This document shows positions 34,273 through 44,141 of a DNA stretch of 64,000 nucleotides, piece after piece. Position 1 is the first letter of the stretch. The number at the start of each line of letters is the position of its first letter. This stretch comes from Pseudorhodoplanes sp. Its GTDB lineage: Bacteria; Pseudomonadota; Alphaproteobacteria; Rhizobiales; Xanthobacteraceae. The translations under genes and the position numbers were made by a program. The stretch spans positions 313,678-377,677 of the forward strand of contig JALHOD010000001.1 of assembly GCA_022843165.1 (NCBI GenBank), written 5' to 3'. Under the pieces are notes generated by a model that saw only the letters and a program-made list of their open reading frames with translations, was not told where the DNA came from and made no database searches.

Positions 34273-35133
34273 ATGAATCTCTGGCTGACTCTGGCAGTGA
34301 ACAGCATCGCCCTTGGCGGCCTGCTGTTCCTGCTCTCCGCCGGCTTTTCCCTGATCTTCGGCCTGATGCGCATCCCGAACCTGATGCACGGCTCCTTCTT
34401 CATGCTGGGCGCCTATTTCGGGGTGACTTTTCTGGACCGCGGCATGAATTTCTGGCTCGCGGCCATCGCGAGCGGGTTTGCCATGGCGCTGATCGGCGCC
34501 ATGGTCGAGCGCTTCTTTCTCAAGCGGCTGTCCGGACAGGAGTTGCCGCAGGTTCTGCTCACACTCGGCTTTTCCTTCATCATCGCCGATCTCTGCCTGC
34601 TGATCTGGACCGGTGACCCGTGGCAGCCTACGACGCCGGCGCATCTGCGCGGCGCGGTGCAGGCGGCGGGCATGTTCTTCCCGATCTATCGCCTGGTGAT
34701 CGTCGGCGTGGCGGTGGTGATCGCGATCGCACTCTGGCTGATGGTGGACTGGACCCGGCTGGGCGCCATGATCCGCGCCGGCGTCGACGACGCACCGATC
34801 GCGCGCATGGTCGGCATCAAGGTCTCACAGCTCTTCACCCTGATCTTCGCGCTCGGAGCGGCGCTCGCTGCCTTTGGCGGCGTGATGGGCGCGCCGTATC
34901 TGTCGGTCTATCCCGGCCTCGACGCTGAAATGCTGCCACTCGCCCTGATCGTGGTCATTCTCGGCGGCACCGGAAGCCTGCTGGGAGCGCTGGTCGGAAG
35001 CTTCCTGATCGGATTTCTTTACAATTTCGGCCAGGCACTGTTTCCCGATCTGGCCTACGTCATTCTTTTCCTGCCGATGGTGCTGGTCCTGGTGCTGCGG
35101 CCGCAGGGCCTGTTCGGCAAGGTGGTACCATGA
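34273..35133 (+). CDS. livH: Branched-chain-type ABC permease LivH
   Basis: This is a 286-residue inner-membrane permease. It has the LivH features SIALGGLLFLLSAGFSLIFG, MRIPNLMHGSFFMLGAYFG, DWTRLGAMIRAGVDDAPIAR (ATPase-contact loop) and LIVVILGGTGSLLGALVGSF. Its end overlaps livM by ATGA. It forms a heterodimer with LivM in the importer encoded by this operon. Confidence 0.92.
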   Translation: MNLWLTLAVNSIALGGLLFLLSAGFSLIFGLMRIPNLMHGSFFMLGAYFGVTFLDRGMNFWLAAIASGFAMALIGAMVERFFLKRLSGQELPQVLLTLGFSFIIADLCLLIWTGDPWQPTTPAHLRGAVQAAGMFFPIYRLVIVGVAVVIAIALWLMVDWTRLGAMIRAGVDDAPIARMVGIKVSQLFTLIFALGAALAAFGGVMGAPYLSVYPGLDAEMLPLALIVVILGGTGSLLGALVGSFLIGFLYNFGQALFPDLAYVILFLPMVLVLVLRPQGLFGKVVP

Positions 35134-36121
35134 GCTTGCGTTCGCCGCGATTCGCGGCACTGGCCATTTCGATCCTGCTGTTGCTGACGCTCCCGGCCTG
35201 GGTCGGCAATCCCTACTACATCAATATCGCAAGCCAGATCCTGTTCTGGGCCGTGGTCGCGCTCGCGCTCAATGTGCTGGTCGGCTATGCCGGACTTGTC
35301 TCGCTTGGCCATGCCGGCCTGTTCGGAATGGCCGGCTATACGGCGGGATTGTTGCTGCAGGCGGGACACGGACATCTGGTTGCCGACATCGCCGCCATCG
35401 TCGCCACGTTGCTGACATCGGCGATTTTCGCCATCCTGTCGCTGCGCTCAACCGGCATCGGCTTTCTGATGATCACGCTGGCGTTGGGCCAGATATTGTG
35501 GGGCATCGCCTATCGCTGGGCCAGCCTCACCAACGGCGACAACGGCGTGAACATCACAACGCGCCCGGAGTTCCTGGGCATCAACCTCGCCAATGCCAGC
35601 GCCTTCTATTACGCAACGCTTGTTGTGTTCGGACTGGCCGTGATCTCGATGGCGGTCTTTGTCCGCTCGCCATTCGGCGCCAGCGTGCGGGGCACGCGCG
35701 ATCAGGCACGGCGCATGAATGCGCTCGGCTACAATGTCTGGCTGATTCGTTTTATGGCCTTCCTGATTTCAGGCTTCTGGACCGGCGTCGCAGGCCTTCT
35801 CTTCGTCTACTACAACCAGTTCATCAGCCCGCAGGTGATGGCGCTGCAGACCTCTGCCGAGGTTTTGCTGATGGTGATCTCCGGCGGCACCGGAACCCTG
35901 CTCGGGCCGGTGGTCGGCGCCGCCATCGTGGTCATCATGAAGAACGTGGTGAGCGCCTATATCGAGCGCTGGAATCTGGTGCTGGGCGTGATCTTCGTCG
36001 CCATCATCAGCTTCATGCCGGAGGGCCTCGTGCCGGGTACGGCGCGGCTATGGCGCTATGGCTGGCATCGCCTGACCTCCCGCAAACCATCGGCCGGAGA
36101 CAAGCCGGGAGACCGCGCACA

Positions 36122-36125
<4 letters not shown>
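35130..36125 (+). CDS. livM: Branched-chain-type ABC permease LivM
   Basis: This is a 331-residue permease with LNVLVGYAGLVSLGHAGLFG, GYTAGLLL, LRSTGIGFLMITLALGQILW and the ATPase-contact segment GASVRGTRDQARRMNALGYN. The C-terminus GTGTLLGPVVGAAIVVIMKN is typical of LivM. The stop overlaps the livG start (ATGA at 36122-36125), so livH, livM and livG are translationally coupled. Confidence 0.92.
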
Positions 36126-36848
<723 letters not shown>

Positions 36849-36859
<11 letters not shown>

Positions 36860-37568
36860 TGCGCTCTGCCTCAACAATATCGACGCCTTCTACGGCGACA
36901 GCCATATCCTGCAGAAAGTCTCGTTCGCGCTGCAGGAAGGCCATTTGCTCGGTCTGCTCGGTCGCAATGGCGCCGGCAAATCGACCTGCATGAATGTGAC
37001 GGTCGGACTGCTGCCGGCGCGCGCGGGAGAGGTTCTGGTGTTCGGGCAGGATGTCACCGCATACCCCCCGGAACGCATCGCCTCCTGTGGCGTAGCGCTG
37101 GTGCCGCAGGGCCGCCGCATCTTCAAGAGCCTCACGGTACGCGAGAATCTGGTGGTCGCCGCCCGCAAGCCTGGCAATGACGGCAAGTCGGCATGGTCGG
37201 TCGAAACCGTGTTCGAGATGTTTCCGCGGCTGCGGGAGCGCCGTTCGCAACTGGCCGCGCATCTGTCGGGCGGCGAACAGCAGATGCTGGCGATCGGCCG
37301 CGCGTTGATGAATAACCCGCGCGTGCTGTTGATGGACGAGCCGTCCGAAGGCCTCGCTCCGCAGATCGTGCTGGAGGTGATGTCCACCATCCGGAAACTG
37401 AAGGCCAGCGGCCTGTCGATCGTGCTGGTGGAGCAAAGCCCGACGCTCGTTTTCGAGATCGCCGACGATATCGTCATCCTCAACAGCGGCGAGGTTGCAT
37501 TTAGCGGCGCAGCGCGCGATATCAGGCCCGACGATCCGCGCGTCGTGCAGTATCTCGGCGTTTTCTGA
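36849..37568 (+). CDS. livF: Branched-chain-type ABC ATPase LivF
   Basis: This is a 239-residue ABC ATPase with Walker A LLGRNGAGKSTCMNVTVGLL, signature HLSGGEQQMLAIGRALMNNP, Walker B VLLMDEPSEGLAPQIVLEVM and LivF-type Q-loop region VALVPQGRRIFKSLTVRENL. The start is TTG 36849, overlapping the livG stop, with a strong AAGGAGG six bases upstream. There is no alternative start codon near the N-terminus. Confidence 0.92.
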
Positions 37569-37591
37569 ATGTGAAAGATCGGAAGGCCTCC

Positions 37592-38659
37592 ATGAGCAGT
37601 GTCTGGAATAAGTACGAACCGACCGCCGGCCGCAAGCACGGCAAGTCGGGCCGCGAGATCAGGCCCAAAAGTACGACCATCGATATTCACTCACATGTGG
37701 CGATCCCGCAGGCCGGCGCATTTGTTCAGCAATACGCCAATCTGGTGGGCGCGGGCCTGCACCAGTTCCAGTCGCCGGAAACCGCGGCCGTCAACACCAA
37801 GCAGGACAGAGATCTCAAGACCCGCCTGACCAATTTCGATGAACGGCTCGCCGATCTCGACGCCATGGGTCTCGACATGCAGGTGATCAAGCCGCCGCCG
37901 GGTCAGTGCTATTATACCCTGCCGGTCGATGCGGCGGTGAAGGCCGCCCAGATCGTCAATGACGGTCTTGCAGAATTCGTCGGCCGCAAGCCGGACCGGT
38001 TGCTCGGCCTCGGCACCGTGCCGCTGAACGACGGCGCAGAAGCCGCCAAGGAGCTTGAGCGCGCCGTGAAGACGCTTGGTTTCAGGGGCGTGCAGATCCT
38101 GACCAATGTCGGCGGAAAGGAAATTTCCGAACCCGCCTATGCGCCGTTCTGGAAAAAAGCCGAGGAGCTCGGCGCGCTGGTGGTGATCCACCCCAACGGT
38201 TTCACCCATGGCGAGCGCTTCAAGCGCTTCTATTTTAACAACGTAATCGGCAACCCGCTCGAGACCACCATCGCGTTGCATAACCTGATTTTCGATGGCG
38301 TGCTGGAGCGCCATCCGAAACTGAAAATCCTTGCAGTTCACGGCGGCGGCTATCTCGGCGGCTATTGGGGCCGGATCGACCATGTCTGGGGCGCGCGCTC
38401 CGACGCGCACACGGTCCCCAAGCCGCCGACTGACTATCTGAAGAAGATCTATTTCGACACCGTGGTGTTCTCGCACAAGCAACTGGCCACGCTGGTCGAG
38501 ACCTTCGGTGTCGACCATGTTGTCATGGGCACGGATTATCCGTTCGACATGGCCGATTACGATCCGGTCGGGCATGTGGCCTCGGTCGAGAGCTTCGACG
38601 CATCGACCATCGCCGCGATTGCCGGCGGCAACGCCAAGAAGCTGCTGGGACTGTCCTGA
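37592..38659 (+). CDS. Amidohydrolase-2 family metal-dependent hydrolase/decarboxylase (ACMSD-like)
   Basis: This is a TIM-barrel metalloenzyme of about 355 residues. Metal ligands appear as HSH in TIDIHSHVAIPQAG, a His in VVIHPNGFTHGERF, a His in ILAVHGGGYLGGYWGRIDH and the Asp in MGTDYPFDMADYD. This is the arrangement of aminocarboxymuconate-semialdehyde decarboxylase and related aromatic-acid decarboxylases or hydrolases. ATG 37592 with GGAAGG upstream is preferred over GTG 37571. Its stop overlaps the flavin reductase ATG by one base. It is a likely catabolic step acting on the imported compound. Confidence 0.85.
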   Translation: MSSVWNKYEPTAGRKHGKSGREIRPKSTTIDIHSHVAIPQAGAFVQQYANLVGAGLHQFQSPETAAVNTKQDRDLKTRLTNFDERLADLDAMGLDMQVIKPPPGQCYYTLPVDAAVKAAQIVNDGLAEFVGRKPDRLLGLGTVPLNDGAEAAKELERAVKTLGFRGVQILTNVGGKEISEPAYAPFWKKAEELGALVVIHPNGFTHGERFKRFYFNNVIGNPLETTIALHNLIFDGVLERHPKLKILAVHGGGYLGGYWGRIDHVWGARSDAHTVPKPPTDYLKKIYFDTVVFSHKQLATLVETFGVDHVVMGTDYPFDMADYDPVGHVASVESFDASTIAAIAGGNAKKLLGLS

Positions 38660-39171
38660 TGAGCGGAGTCGACAATCTTCCGGCGCTCGATCAGGCCGAC
38701 GCCCAAACCTTCCGCGAGGCCATGAGCCGTCTCGGCGCCGCCGTTCACATCGTCACGACGGACGGCAAAGCCGGTAAGGCCGGTTTCACGGCCACCGCCG
38801 TCGCTTCTGTCTCGGATACGCCGTCGACACTGCTGGTCTGCCTGAATCGCAAGAGCCAAATCACACCTCTGATGCAGGAAAACTGCAGCTTCTGCGTCAA
38901 CACGCTGGCGGCGAGCGAGGAGCCCATCGCCGATGTCTTTGCCGGCCGCACCGGCGTGTTCATGGCCGAACGTTTCAAGGCCGGCGAATGGGACACAATC
39001 AAGACCGGATCCCCGGCCCTGAAATCGGCGATCGCAGTGTTCGATTGCCGGGTGCTGGAAGCCAAGGAAGTCGGCTCCCACTACGTCTATTTCGGCACGG
39101 TCGTCGCGGTACGGCTGGGACCGGCCGCCAAGGCGCTAGTCTACCACGACCGCGCCTACAAGCACGTGTAA
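38659..39171 (+). CDS. Flavin reductase (FMN-binding split-barrel)
   Basis: This is a 170-residue flavin reductase of the RutF/HpaC type. It has FREAMSRLGAAVHIVTTDGK, FTATAVASVSDTPSTLLVCL, NCSFCVNTLAASEEPIADVF and a C-terminal GTVVAVRLG...LVYHDRAYKHV. It supplies reduced FMN or FAD to a two-component monooxygenase. The luciferase-type monooxygenase at 26536-27645 is the only obvious partner in the window. It is the last gene of the CocE-Liv operon and is translationally coupled to the amidohydrolase. Confidence 0.9.
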   Translation: MSGVDNLPALDQADAQTFREAMSRLGAAVHIVTTDGKAGKAGFTATAVASVSDTPSTLLVCLNRKSQITPLMQENCSFCVNTLAASEEPIADVFAGRTGVFMAERFKAGEWDTIKTGSPALKSAIAVFDCRVLEAKEVGSHYVYFGTVVAVRLGPAAKALVYHDRAYKHV

Positions 39172-39177
39172 CCGGAC

Positions 39178-41070
39178 TCAGAGATCCTGCGCGATCCACT
39201 CGCGCTGCACGCCCTCGCACCAGTTTCCGACGTTCCACTGCCCCCAGGCACCGAGCCCGCCCAGTTCGTCCGGACCGCTATAGACCGGCACATGGATGAC
39301 GGACAGGCCGTCATGCTTGTGCGCCTCGCGCAATGCGGAGCGCAAATCGTCCGCACTGAACCCGCCATGCAGCGCCTTCACACCGCTGACAGCGCCGGCG
39401 AGCTTTACGTAGTCGACCGCTACACGATCATTGGTGCGGAATTCCTGGCCGTATTGCGCCATCTGCAGGCCGGTGATCGCAGCCATGCGCCGGTTGTCGA
39501 AAATCACGATCGTCCCGCGCACGCCATGCTCGATGCCGTCGATCAGGATCTGCGGGTTCATCATGAAGGAACCGTCTCCGGTAAAGACGATACCGTAGCG
39601 CGGCTTCTCGACCATGGCCGAAGCCAAGAGCGCGCTTGTGGCAAAGCCCATGTATGACGCGCCGGTTTCGGTGAAAGTGTCGCCGGTCTGGTCGTCCTCC
39701 ACCACCTGGAAGCCATTGGCCTGCACGTCGCCGGCGTCGAAGAACTTTGCGGCACTGATCTCTTTGGCGAAATCCGCCACGATCTTGATCGCGGCCGGCT
39801 GGCCCAGCACGGGCTTCTTCCAGACCGGATCTTCGAACGGCCTCGCGTCATAACGAACCAGCTTGAACGCCGCCCATTCGGCCTTCTTTGCAAGACAGGC
39901 TTTTAGCCACTCGGCCTTGTTGGCCTTGGCCCACGACGCTTCGAGCTTCGCGGCCAGGCGATCGGCGACTGCGCCGATGTCGCCCGGCAGCGCCGTCGTG
40001 TTATTGTAATGCGTGACGTCGGCGAGGTCGCCATTGATATTGATGACATGTTTCGCCGACTTGTAGCCGATGCCGGAGCAATCGGCCTGGCAGACGCTGC
40101 GCGAACCGATGACGATGACAAGATCGGCATGGGTCATGGCGTGGTTGCCGCTGATCGAGCCTTTCGATCCGCCGACATGCATGTTCTGCGGATGTGCGTC
40201 CGGCAAAATGCCGGTCGAGCCCGGAGAGAGAACCACAGCCGCGCCCGCCGCCTCCGCCAGACGACGGATTGCAGCGTCATGGCCGCGCGTCCCGCCGCCG
40301 GCCTTGATCGCGACGCGCTTTGCCGATGCAATCAGTTTTGCGGCCGAGTCGATTCCGATATCGCCCACCGGCGCCATCGCCGGCAGATGCGGGCATTCCG
40401 GCAAAGTCGCCAGATTCACCTGCATCCGCGCCGGCTGGGTGTTGAGCGGCAGCAGCAGAAAGAACGGCCCGGCCCGATAGGGGTGATTGACTGCCAGAGC
40501 TCCACGCCGCAGCGCATCGCGCAGAGCTTCCGGCGTGTGCAGGATGTAGGAGCCGCCCATGAGCGCCGTCATGCGGCCGAACAGCCCCTGCTCCTCTTTC
40601 GGCACCTGCTGCATATTGTAGCCTTCGCCGAAAGTCGTCTCGTCGCCGTAGATATGATAGACGCCGACACCATTCGACGCGGCCGCCAGCGAACCGGCAA
40701 AAGCCTGCAATGCACCCGGGCCGATCGAGGTGACAACGGCGGGAATCTCTCCGTATTGCCAGCGCAAGGCGGTGGCGGCATGCGCCATCTCCACCTCGTT
40801 GCGGCAATTGAAGGTGCGGGTGACGCTTTCTTCCTCATAGATACGCAGGACATCGCCGAGATCGGTCGAGCCATGACCGAATATCGCGAGATACTTGCTG
40901 ACGCCCTGCTTGAGCAGGCCAAGCACCAGGGCTTCGGATAAGGTGGCTTCAATCAGTTTCGATAGCTTGCCCTGTGCCACGGCAGCATCGAGACCTCCGG
41001 CATTGCGAATGGCGGCCGCGCGTGCACGGATCTGCCGCCGCTTCTCGTCTTCCGGAGTCCGTGTCAGCAT
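39178..41070 (-). CDS. ThDP-dependent enzyme, IolD-like (cyclic dione hydrolase family)
   Basis: This is a 630-residue thiamine-diphosphate enzyme. The N-terminal PYR domain has YLAIFGHGSTDLGDVL and the cofactor-activating Glu92 in CRNEVEMAHAATAL. The C-terminal PP domain has the motif GDGSFMMNPQILIDGIEHGV ending at Asn of IFDNRRMAAI. Length and the FGHG, NE.EMAHAA and VDYVKLA patterns match IolD (trihydroxycyclohexanedione hydrolase) better than acetolactate synthase. No other inositol genes are present. It may hydrolytically open a cyclic 1,2-dione made by the upstream dehydrogenase and hydroxylase. ATG 41070 has GAGG eight bases upstream. It is last in the IclR operon. Confidence 0.82.
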   Translation of the reverse strand: MLTRTPEDEKRRQIRARAAAIRNAGGLDAAVAQGKLSKLIEATLSEALVLGLLKQGVSKYLAIFGHGSTDLGDVLRIYEEESVTRTFNCRNEVEMAHAATALRWQYGEIPAVVTSIGPGALQAFAGSLAAASNGVGVYHIYGDETTFGEGYNMQQVPKEEQGLFGRMTALMGGSYILHTPEALRDALRRGALAVNHPYRAGPFFLLLPLNTQPARMQVNLATLPECPHLPAMAPVGDIGIDSAAKLIASAKRVAIKAGGGTRGHDAAIRRLAEAAGAAVVLSPGSTGILPDAHPQNMHVGGSKGSISGNHAMTHADLVIVIGSRSVCQADCSGIGYKSAKHVININGDLADVTHYNNTTALPGDIGAVADRLAAKLEASWAKANKAEWLKACLAKKAEWAAFKLVRYDARPFEDPVWKKPVLGQPAAIKIVADFAKEISAAKFFDAGDVQANGFQVVEDDQTGDTFTETGASYMGFATSALLASAMVEKPRYGIVFTGDGSFMMNPQILIDGIEHGVRGTIVIFDNRRMAAITGLQMAQYGQEFRTNDRVAVDYVKLAGAVSGVKALHGGFSADDLRSALREAHKHDGLSVIHVPVYSGPDELGGLGAWGQWNVGNWCEGVQREWIAQDL

Positions 41071-41106
41071 CGATCGAGCCTCATCTTTACCATCAATTCC
41101 GTCAGC

Positions 41107-41132
41107 GGCGAGCCAGCGGATGCTGGCTCGCC
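41107..41132 (-). promoter_or_regulatory. Intercistronic hairpin between Bug-type binding protein and ThDP enzyme
   Basis: This is a perfect 11-bp stem, GGCGAGCCAGC and GCTGGCTCGCC, with a GGAT loop. No T-run follows on either strand. It lies between the binding-protein stop (41177) and the ThDP-enzyme start (41070), the same placement as hairpins near 6006, 20587 and 61371. Confidence 0.65.
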
Positions 41133-41149
41133 ATATCTCATATCTTACT

Positions 41150-41175
41150 GCGTACACACCTCTTGCTGTGTACGC
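41150..41175. repeat. Second inverted repeat, abutting the Bug-type gene stop
   Basis: GCGTACACA (41150-41158) and TGTGTACGC (41167-41175) are perfect 9-bp complements with an 8-base spacer, one base from the stop codon at 41177. It could be an RNA hairpin stacked upstream of the 41107 hairpin or an operator. It is AT-richer than the other hairpin. Confidence 0.5.
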
Positions 41176-41176
41176 G

Positions 41177-42166
41177 TCATTTGGTCTTCGCGGAGGCTTC
41201 CTTTAGAATCGGATTCCAGCGGTCGCGTTCCGCGCTGACGATTTTCTCGAACGCGGCCGGATTACGCTCCGCCTTTTTCGGGATCGAGCCGCCGAGATCC
41301 TGCATCCGCTTTTGAACCGCGGGATCGTCGAGCGCCTTGTCGAGCGCGGCGGCGAGCTTGTTGACCACGTCAGCCGGCGTTCCCTTGGGAGCAAAGATAC
41401 CAGACCAGATGCTCATCTGGTAGTTGACGCCGCCTTCCTTGGCAGTGGGGACGTCCTTGATGGCGGACAGACGCTCGCTGGCCGACACACCGAACGCCTT
41501 CACGCTGCCGCCGGAGACCTGCGACACCACGCTGACCACCTGCTCGCAAATGAAATCGACATGACCGCCGATCAGATCGTTCATCGCCGGCCCGGTGCCG
41601 CGATAGGCGACGAGGCTCGGCTTGACGCCGATTTCAGCGGTGAACATCAAGCACGCCATATGCGAGGACGATCCAATGCCGCCATGCGCCTGCTTCACCT
41701 TGTCGCCGTTGGCCTTCAGATAGGCCACGAATTCCTTGAGGTTGTTCGCCGGAATGTCCTTTTTGGCGACTATCGCGGCCGGCGCATGCGCGGTGATGCC
41801 GACGGCAACGAAATCCTTAGCGGCGTCGTATTTGAGATTGGGCGTGAGCACGGGCGCCGCGACATGGGAGCCCATGCTGCCGGCGAGCAGCATATAGCCG
41901 TCAGGATCAGCCGACGCGACGCGGCCGCTGCCCAGCGTTCCGCCGGCACCGCCGACATTCTCGATCACCATGCTCTGGCCAAGCGTCCGGGACATGTGTT
42001 CGGTGACAATACGCGCGACCACATCGCTCGGGCCGCCGGCCGGGAACGGCACGACGACCGTAATCGGCTTGGATGGATAAGTTTGGGCGGATGCTGACCA
42101 TGGTGCTAGGAACAACCCCAGCGCGGCAAGGCACAACAAACCGCTCGTCTTGATCGAAGATTTCAT
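41177..42166 (-). CDS. Tripartite tricarboxylate transporter (Bug-type) substrate-binding protein
   Basis: This is a 329-residue periplasmic binding protein. It has a Sec signal (SGLLCLAALGLFLAPWSASA) and Bug/TctC motifs YPSKPITVVVPFPAGGPSDV, VIENVGGAGGTLGSGRVAS and VAYRGTGPAMNDLIGGHVDF. Such proteins serve TctAB membrane subunits or act as orphan sensors; no tctA/tctB is visible here. ATG 42166 follows GGAGG by eight bases. It lies within the IclR-headed catabolic operon. Confidence 0.9.
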   Translation of the reverse strand: MKSSIKTSGLLCLAALGLFLAPWSASAQTYPSKPITVVVPFPAGGPSDVVARIVTEHMSRTLGQSMVIENVGGAGGTLGSGRVASADPDGYMLLAGSMGSHVAAPVLTPNLKYDAAKDFVAVGITAHAPAAIVAKKDIPANNLKEFVAYLKANGDKVKQAHGGIGSSSHMACLMFTAEIGVKPSLVAYRGTGPAMNDLIGGHVDFICEQVVSVVSQVSGGSVKAFGVSASERLSAIKDVPTAKEGGVNYQMSIWSGIFAPKGTPADVVNKLAAALDKALDDPAVQKRMQDLGGSIPKKAERNPAAFEKIVSAERDRWNPILKEASAKTK

Positions 42167-42242
42167 CTCAAACACCTCCCTATTGATCGAACGCCAGATC
42201 GTCTCGATTTTTTCGGACGTTTTTGCATCGTCCTTGTCTCGA

Positions 42243-43109
42243 TTACTGAACCCCCCCCACGACATTCTCGCGCGACAACCTTTCAAACAGATCGTCATCG
42301 TGCGTGACCAGCACCGTGACGTTCTTCTCCGTATCGTCGACATGCTTGAGCCAGCGCAGCTGACCGATCACCGCCGACACATTTTCATTTACCCAGGGCG
42401 CGGCCTTGCCCTTCACCTGGCGGATATTGTCCATGTTCCAGGCTGCATCCACCGAATGCAGAATTTCGCGGCCCGATTGCAGCCGGACATAGACCATCTG
42501 CATGTCGGGGCTGTGTCCCGCAGCCTTGAACAGCACAAGTCCCGGCGCAACGGGATAATAAGCATCGTAATCGAGCGCGATGAAATGCCGCGCATTCTCT
42601 GCGCTCAGTCTGAGATGCGGCCGATGCGGATGGCTCATCATCAGATCGAGGGTGGCGCGCGTCGCGATCGTTTTGCAGGCCAGTTCCGCGATATTCGATG
42701 CCTGCAAGACGCCGGCGACGTGATCGGCATGGTAGTGCGTTAGCACAATCAGCTGCGCGGCATTCAGAGCGCGCTGCAGTTTCACGAATTCGTCCGGATA
42801 GAACGGCTCACCTTCGCCAAACGAGTCGTGCGTGGCCTTATCCATGCCGGCATCGAGCATCACTGTGCCATCCGGATAGACGAGCTGGAAGGCTGTGCGC
42901 GGCATAGTCACCGACGTCTCGTCGCCGCCTTCGATTACGAATTTGCGCGACCGGATGCTGGCGGCGAAGCGCACGCCATTGATGGCTGCCGGCAACGCTC
43001 CCGGAATGACGCCTGCCATTTGCCTGAGAACGCTCAGATCGGCCGTGAACGGCGTCTCGGCGGTCGCCGCGTTCAAGCTATCCGTCTGTGTGGCCTCAAG
43101 CACGGTCAT
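42243..43109 (-). CDS. Metallo-beta-lactamase-fold hydrolase
   Basis: This is a 288-residue MBL-fold enzyme. The metal motif HxHxDH appears as THYHADHVAG. A further Asp is in VMLDAGMDKA, and later ligands probably lie in FKAAGHSPDMQMVYV and VLVTHDDDL. Members of this group hydrolyse lactones, thioesters or other esters. The start is 4 bp from the stop of the molybdenum hydroxylase M-like subunit, with GGAG seven bases upstream, so the two are co-expressed. A lactonase-like step after hydroxylation is a reasonable but unproven role. Confidence 0.85.
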   Translation of the reverse strand: MTVLEATQTDSLNAATAETPFTADLSVLRQMAGVIPGALPAAINGVRFAASIRSRKFVIEGGDETSVTMPRTAFQLVYPDGTVMLDAGMDKATHDSFGEGEPFYPDEFVKLQRALNAAQLIVLTHYHADHVAGVLQASNIAELACKTIATRATLDLMMSHPHRPHLRLSAENARHFIALDYDAYYPVAPGLVLFKAAGHSPDMQMVYVRLQSGREILHSVDAAWNMDNIRQVKGKAAPWVNENVSAVIGQLRWLKHVDDTEKNVTVLVTHDDDLFERLSRENVVGGVQ

Positions 43110-43113
43110 CGCG

Positions 43114-44139
43114 TCACTCCGCAGCCTGTGCGGCGGCGCGACGATCGTTCTCCGTGCGTTCCTTGTCTTTCAGCGCCATCAGGATTTTCTCCGGGCTGGC
43201 CGGAAGCTCGGTCACTCGCACGCCGATGGCGTCGTAGATCGCATTCATCATGGCCGGAATCGTCGGCACCATGGCCGGCTCGCCGATACCTTTCACGCCG
43301 AGCGGGCCGATGGGATCGGGATCTTCCACGATCACCGAGGTGATCTGCGGCACGTCGAGCGAGGTCGGCAGGATGTATTTGGCGAAGCCGGGCGTCGAGG
43401 TATGACCCTTGTCGATCTTGTAATCTTCCATCAGGGCCTGACCGAGCGCCTGGACGATGCCGCCTTCGATCTGTCCTTCCACGCCTTTCGGATTGACCGC
43501 GCGGCCAACGTCATGCGCCGCCCAGATGCCGAGCACCTGCACCTCGCCGGTGACAGTATCGACCTCCACTTCCGCGACCTGACAGCCAAACACATAAGCC
43601 TGCCACGGACGCCCCGCTCCGTCGACCGGATGCAGACCCGTGGTGTCGGTGCCGAACGAGGCCGAGCCCAGCGGCACCACGCCGCGGCTCTTGGCGAGAT
43701 GGACGGCCGTGTCCATGCTCATCTTGTGATTGGTACCCCCGACCCAGATTTCACCGGACGCAGCCTCGATCACATCCGGCGAAACATGCCATTCGTCGGC
43801 CACCACCTGCGCCAGCTTGCCAAAGGCCTCGCGCGAGGCGAGCGCCACGACATTGCCGATCATGTAGGTCTGGCGGGTGGCGCCGGCATGGGCGGCCTCC
43901 GGCGAACGCGCGGTGTCGTTGTCGCCGATGGTCACGTCTTCCGGACGCACGCCGAGTTCTTCCGCCGCGATCTGCGCCAGCACGGTGAGAATGCCTTCGC
44001 CGATCTCGGTCACGCCCGTAACGACCTTGGCAGTACCGCCGTCGTCGATCTCGACCCAGGCACCGGCGCGATCGACCGTCGCCGTACGTGCGATCCCGTA
44101 CCAGCAACCCGCTACGCCGCGTCCGCGTTTCTTGGCCAT
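43114..44139 (-). CDS. Molybdenum hydroxylase, C-terminal molybdopterin subunit (NdhM-like half)
   Basis: This is a 341-residue protein equal to the C-terminal half of a xanthine dehydrogenase-family molybdopterin subunit. It has KKRGRGVAGCWYG at the N-terminus, VTGVTEIGEGILTVLAQIAA, GVEGQIEGGIVQALGQALME and the catalytic-Glu motif GVKGIGEPAMVPTIPAMMNA. The other half is encoded by the preceding gene, whose stop is two bases before this ATG. Lengths match the separate large/medium subunits of nicotinate dehydrogenase (about 425 and 330 residues). No frameshift signature is apparent: each gene has its own start and stop, and a non-homologous linker ends the first. Confidence 0.82.
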   Translation of the reverse strand: MAKKRGRGVAGCWYGIARTATVDRAGAWVEIDDGGTAKVVTGVTEIGEGILTVLAQIAAEELGVRPEDVTIGDNDTARSPEAAHAGATRQTYMIGNVVALASREAFGKLAQVVADEWHVSPDVIEAASGEIWVGGTNHKMSMDTAVHLAKSRGVVPLGSASFGTDTTGLHPVDGAGRPWQAYVFGCQVAEVEVDTVTGEVQVLGIWAAHDVGRAVNPKGVEGQIEGGIVQALGQALMEDYKIDKGHTSTPGFAKYILPTSLDVPQITSVIVEDPDPIGPLGVKGIGEPAMVPTIPAMMNAIYDAIGVRVTELPASPEKILMALKDKERTENDRRAAAQAAE

Positions 44140-44141
44140 AA

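Noticed and set aside
35498-36121. A long 5' extension of livG through livM
   Set aside because: It reads livM in another frame. The ATG at 36122 overlapping the livM stop starts typical LivG sequence.
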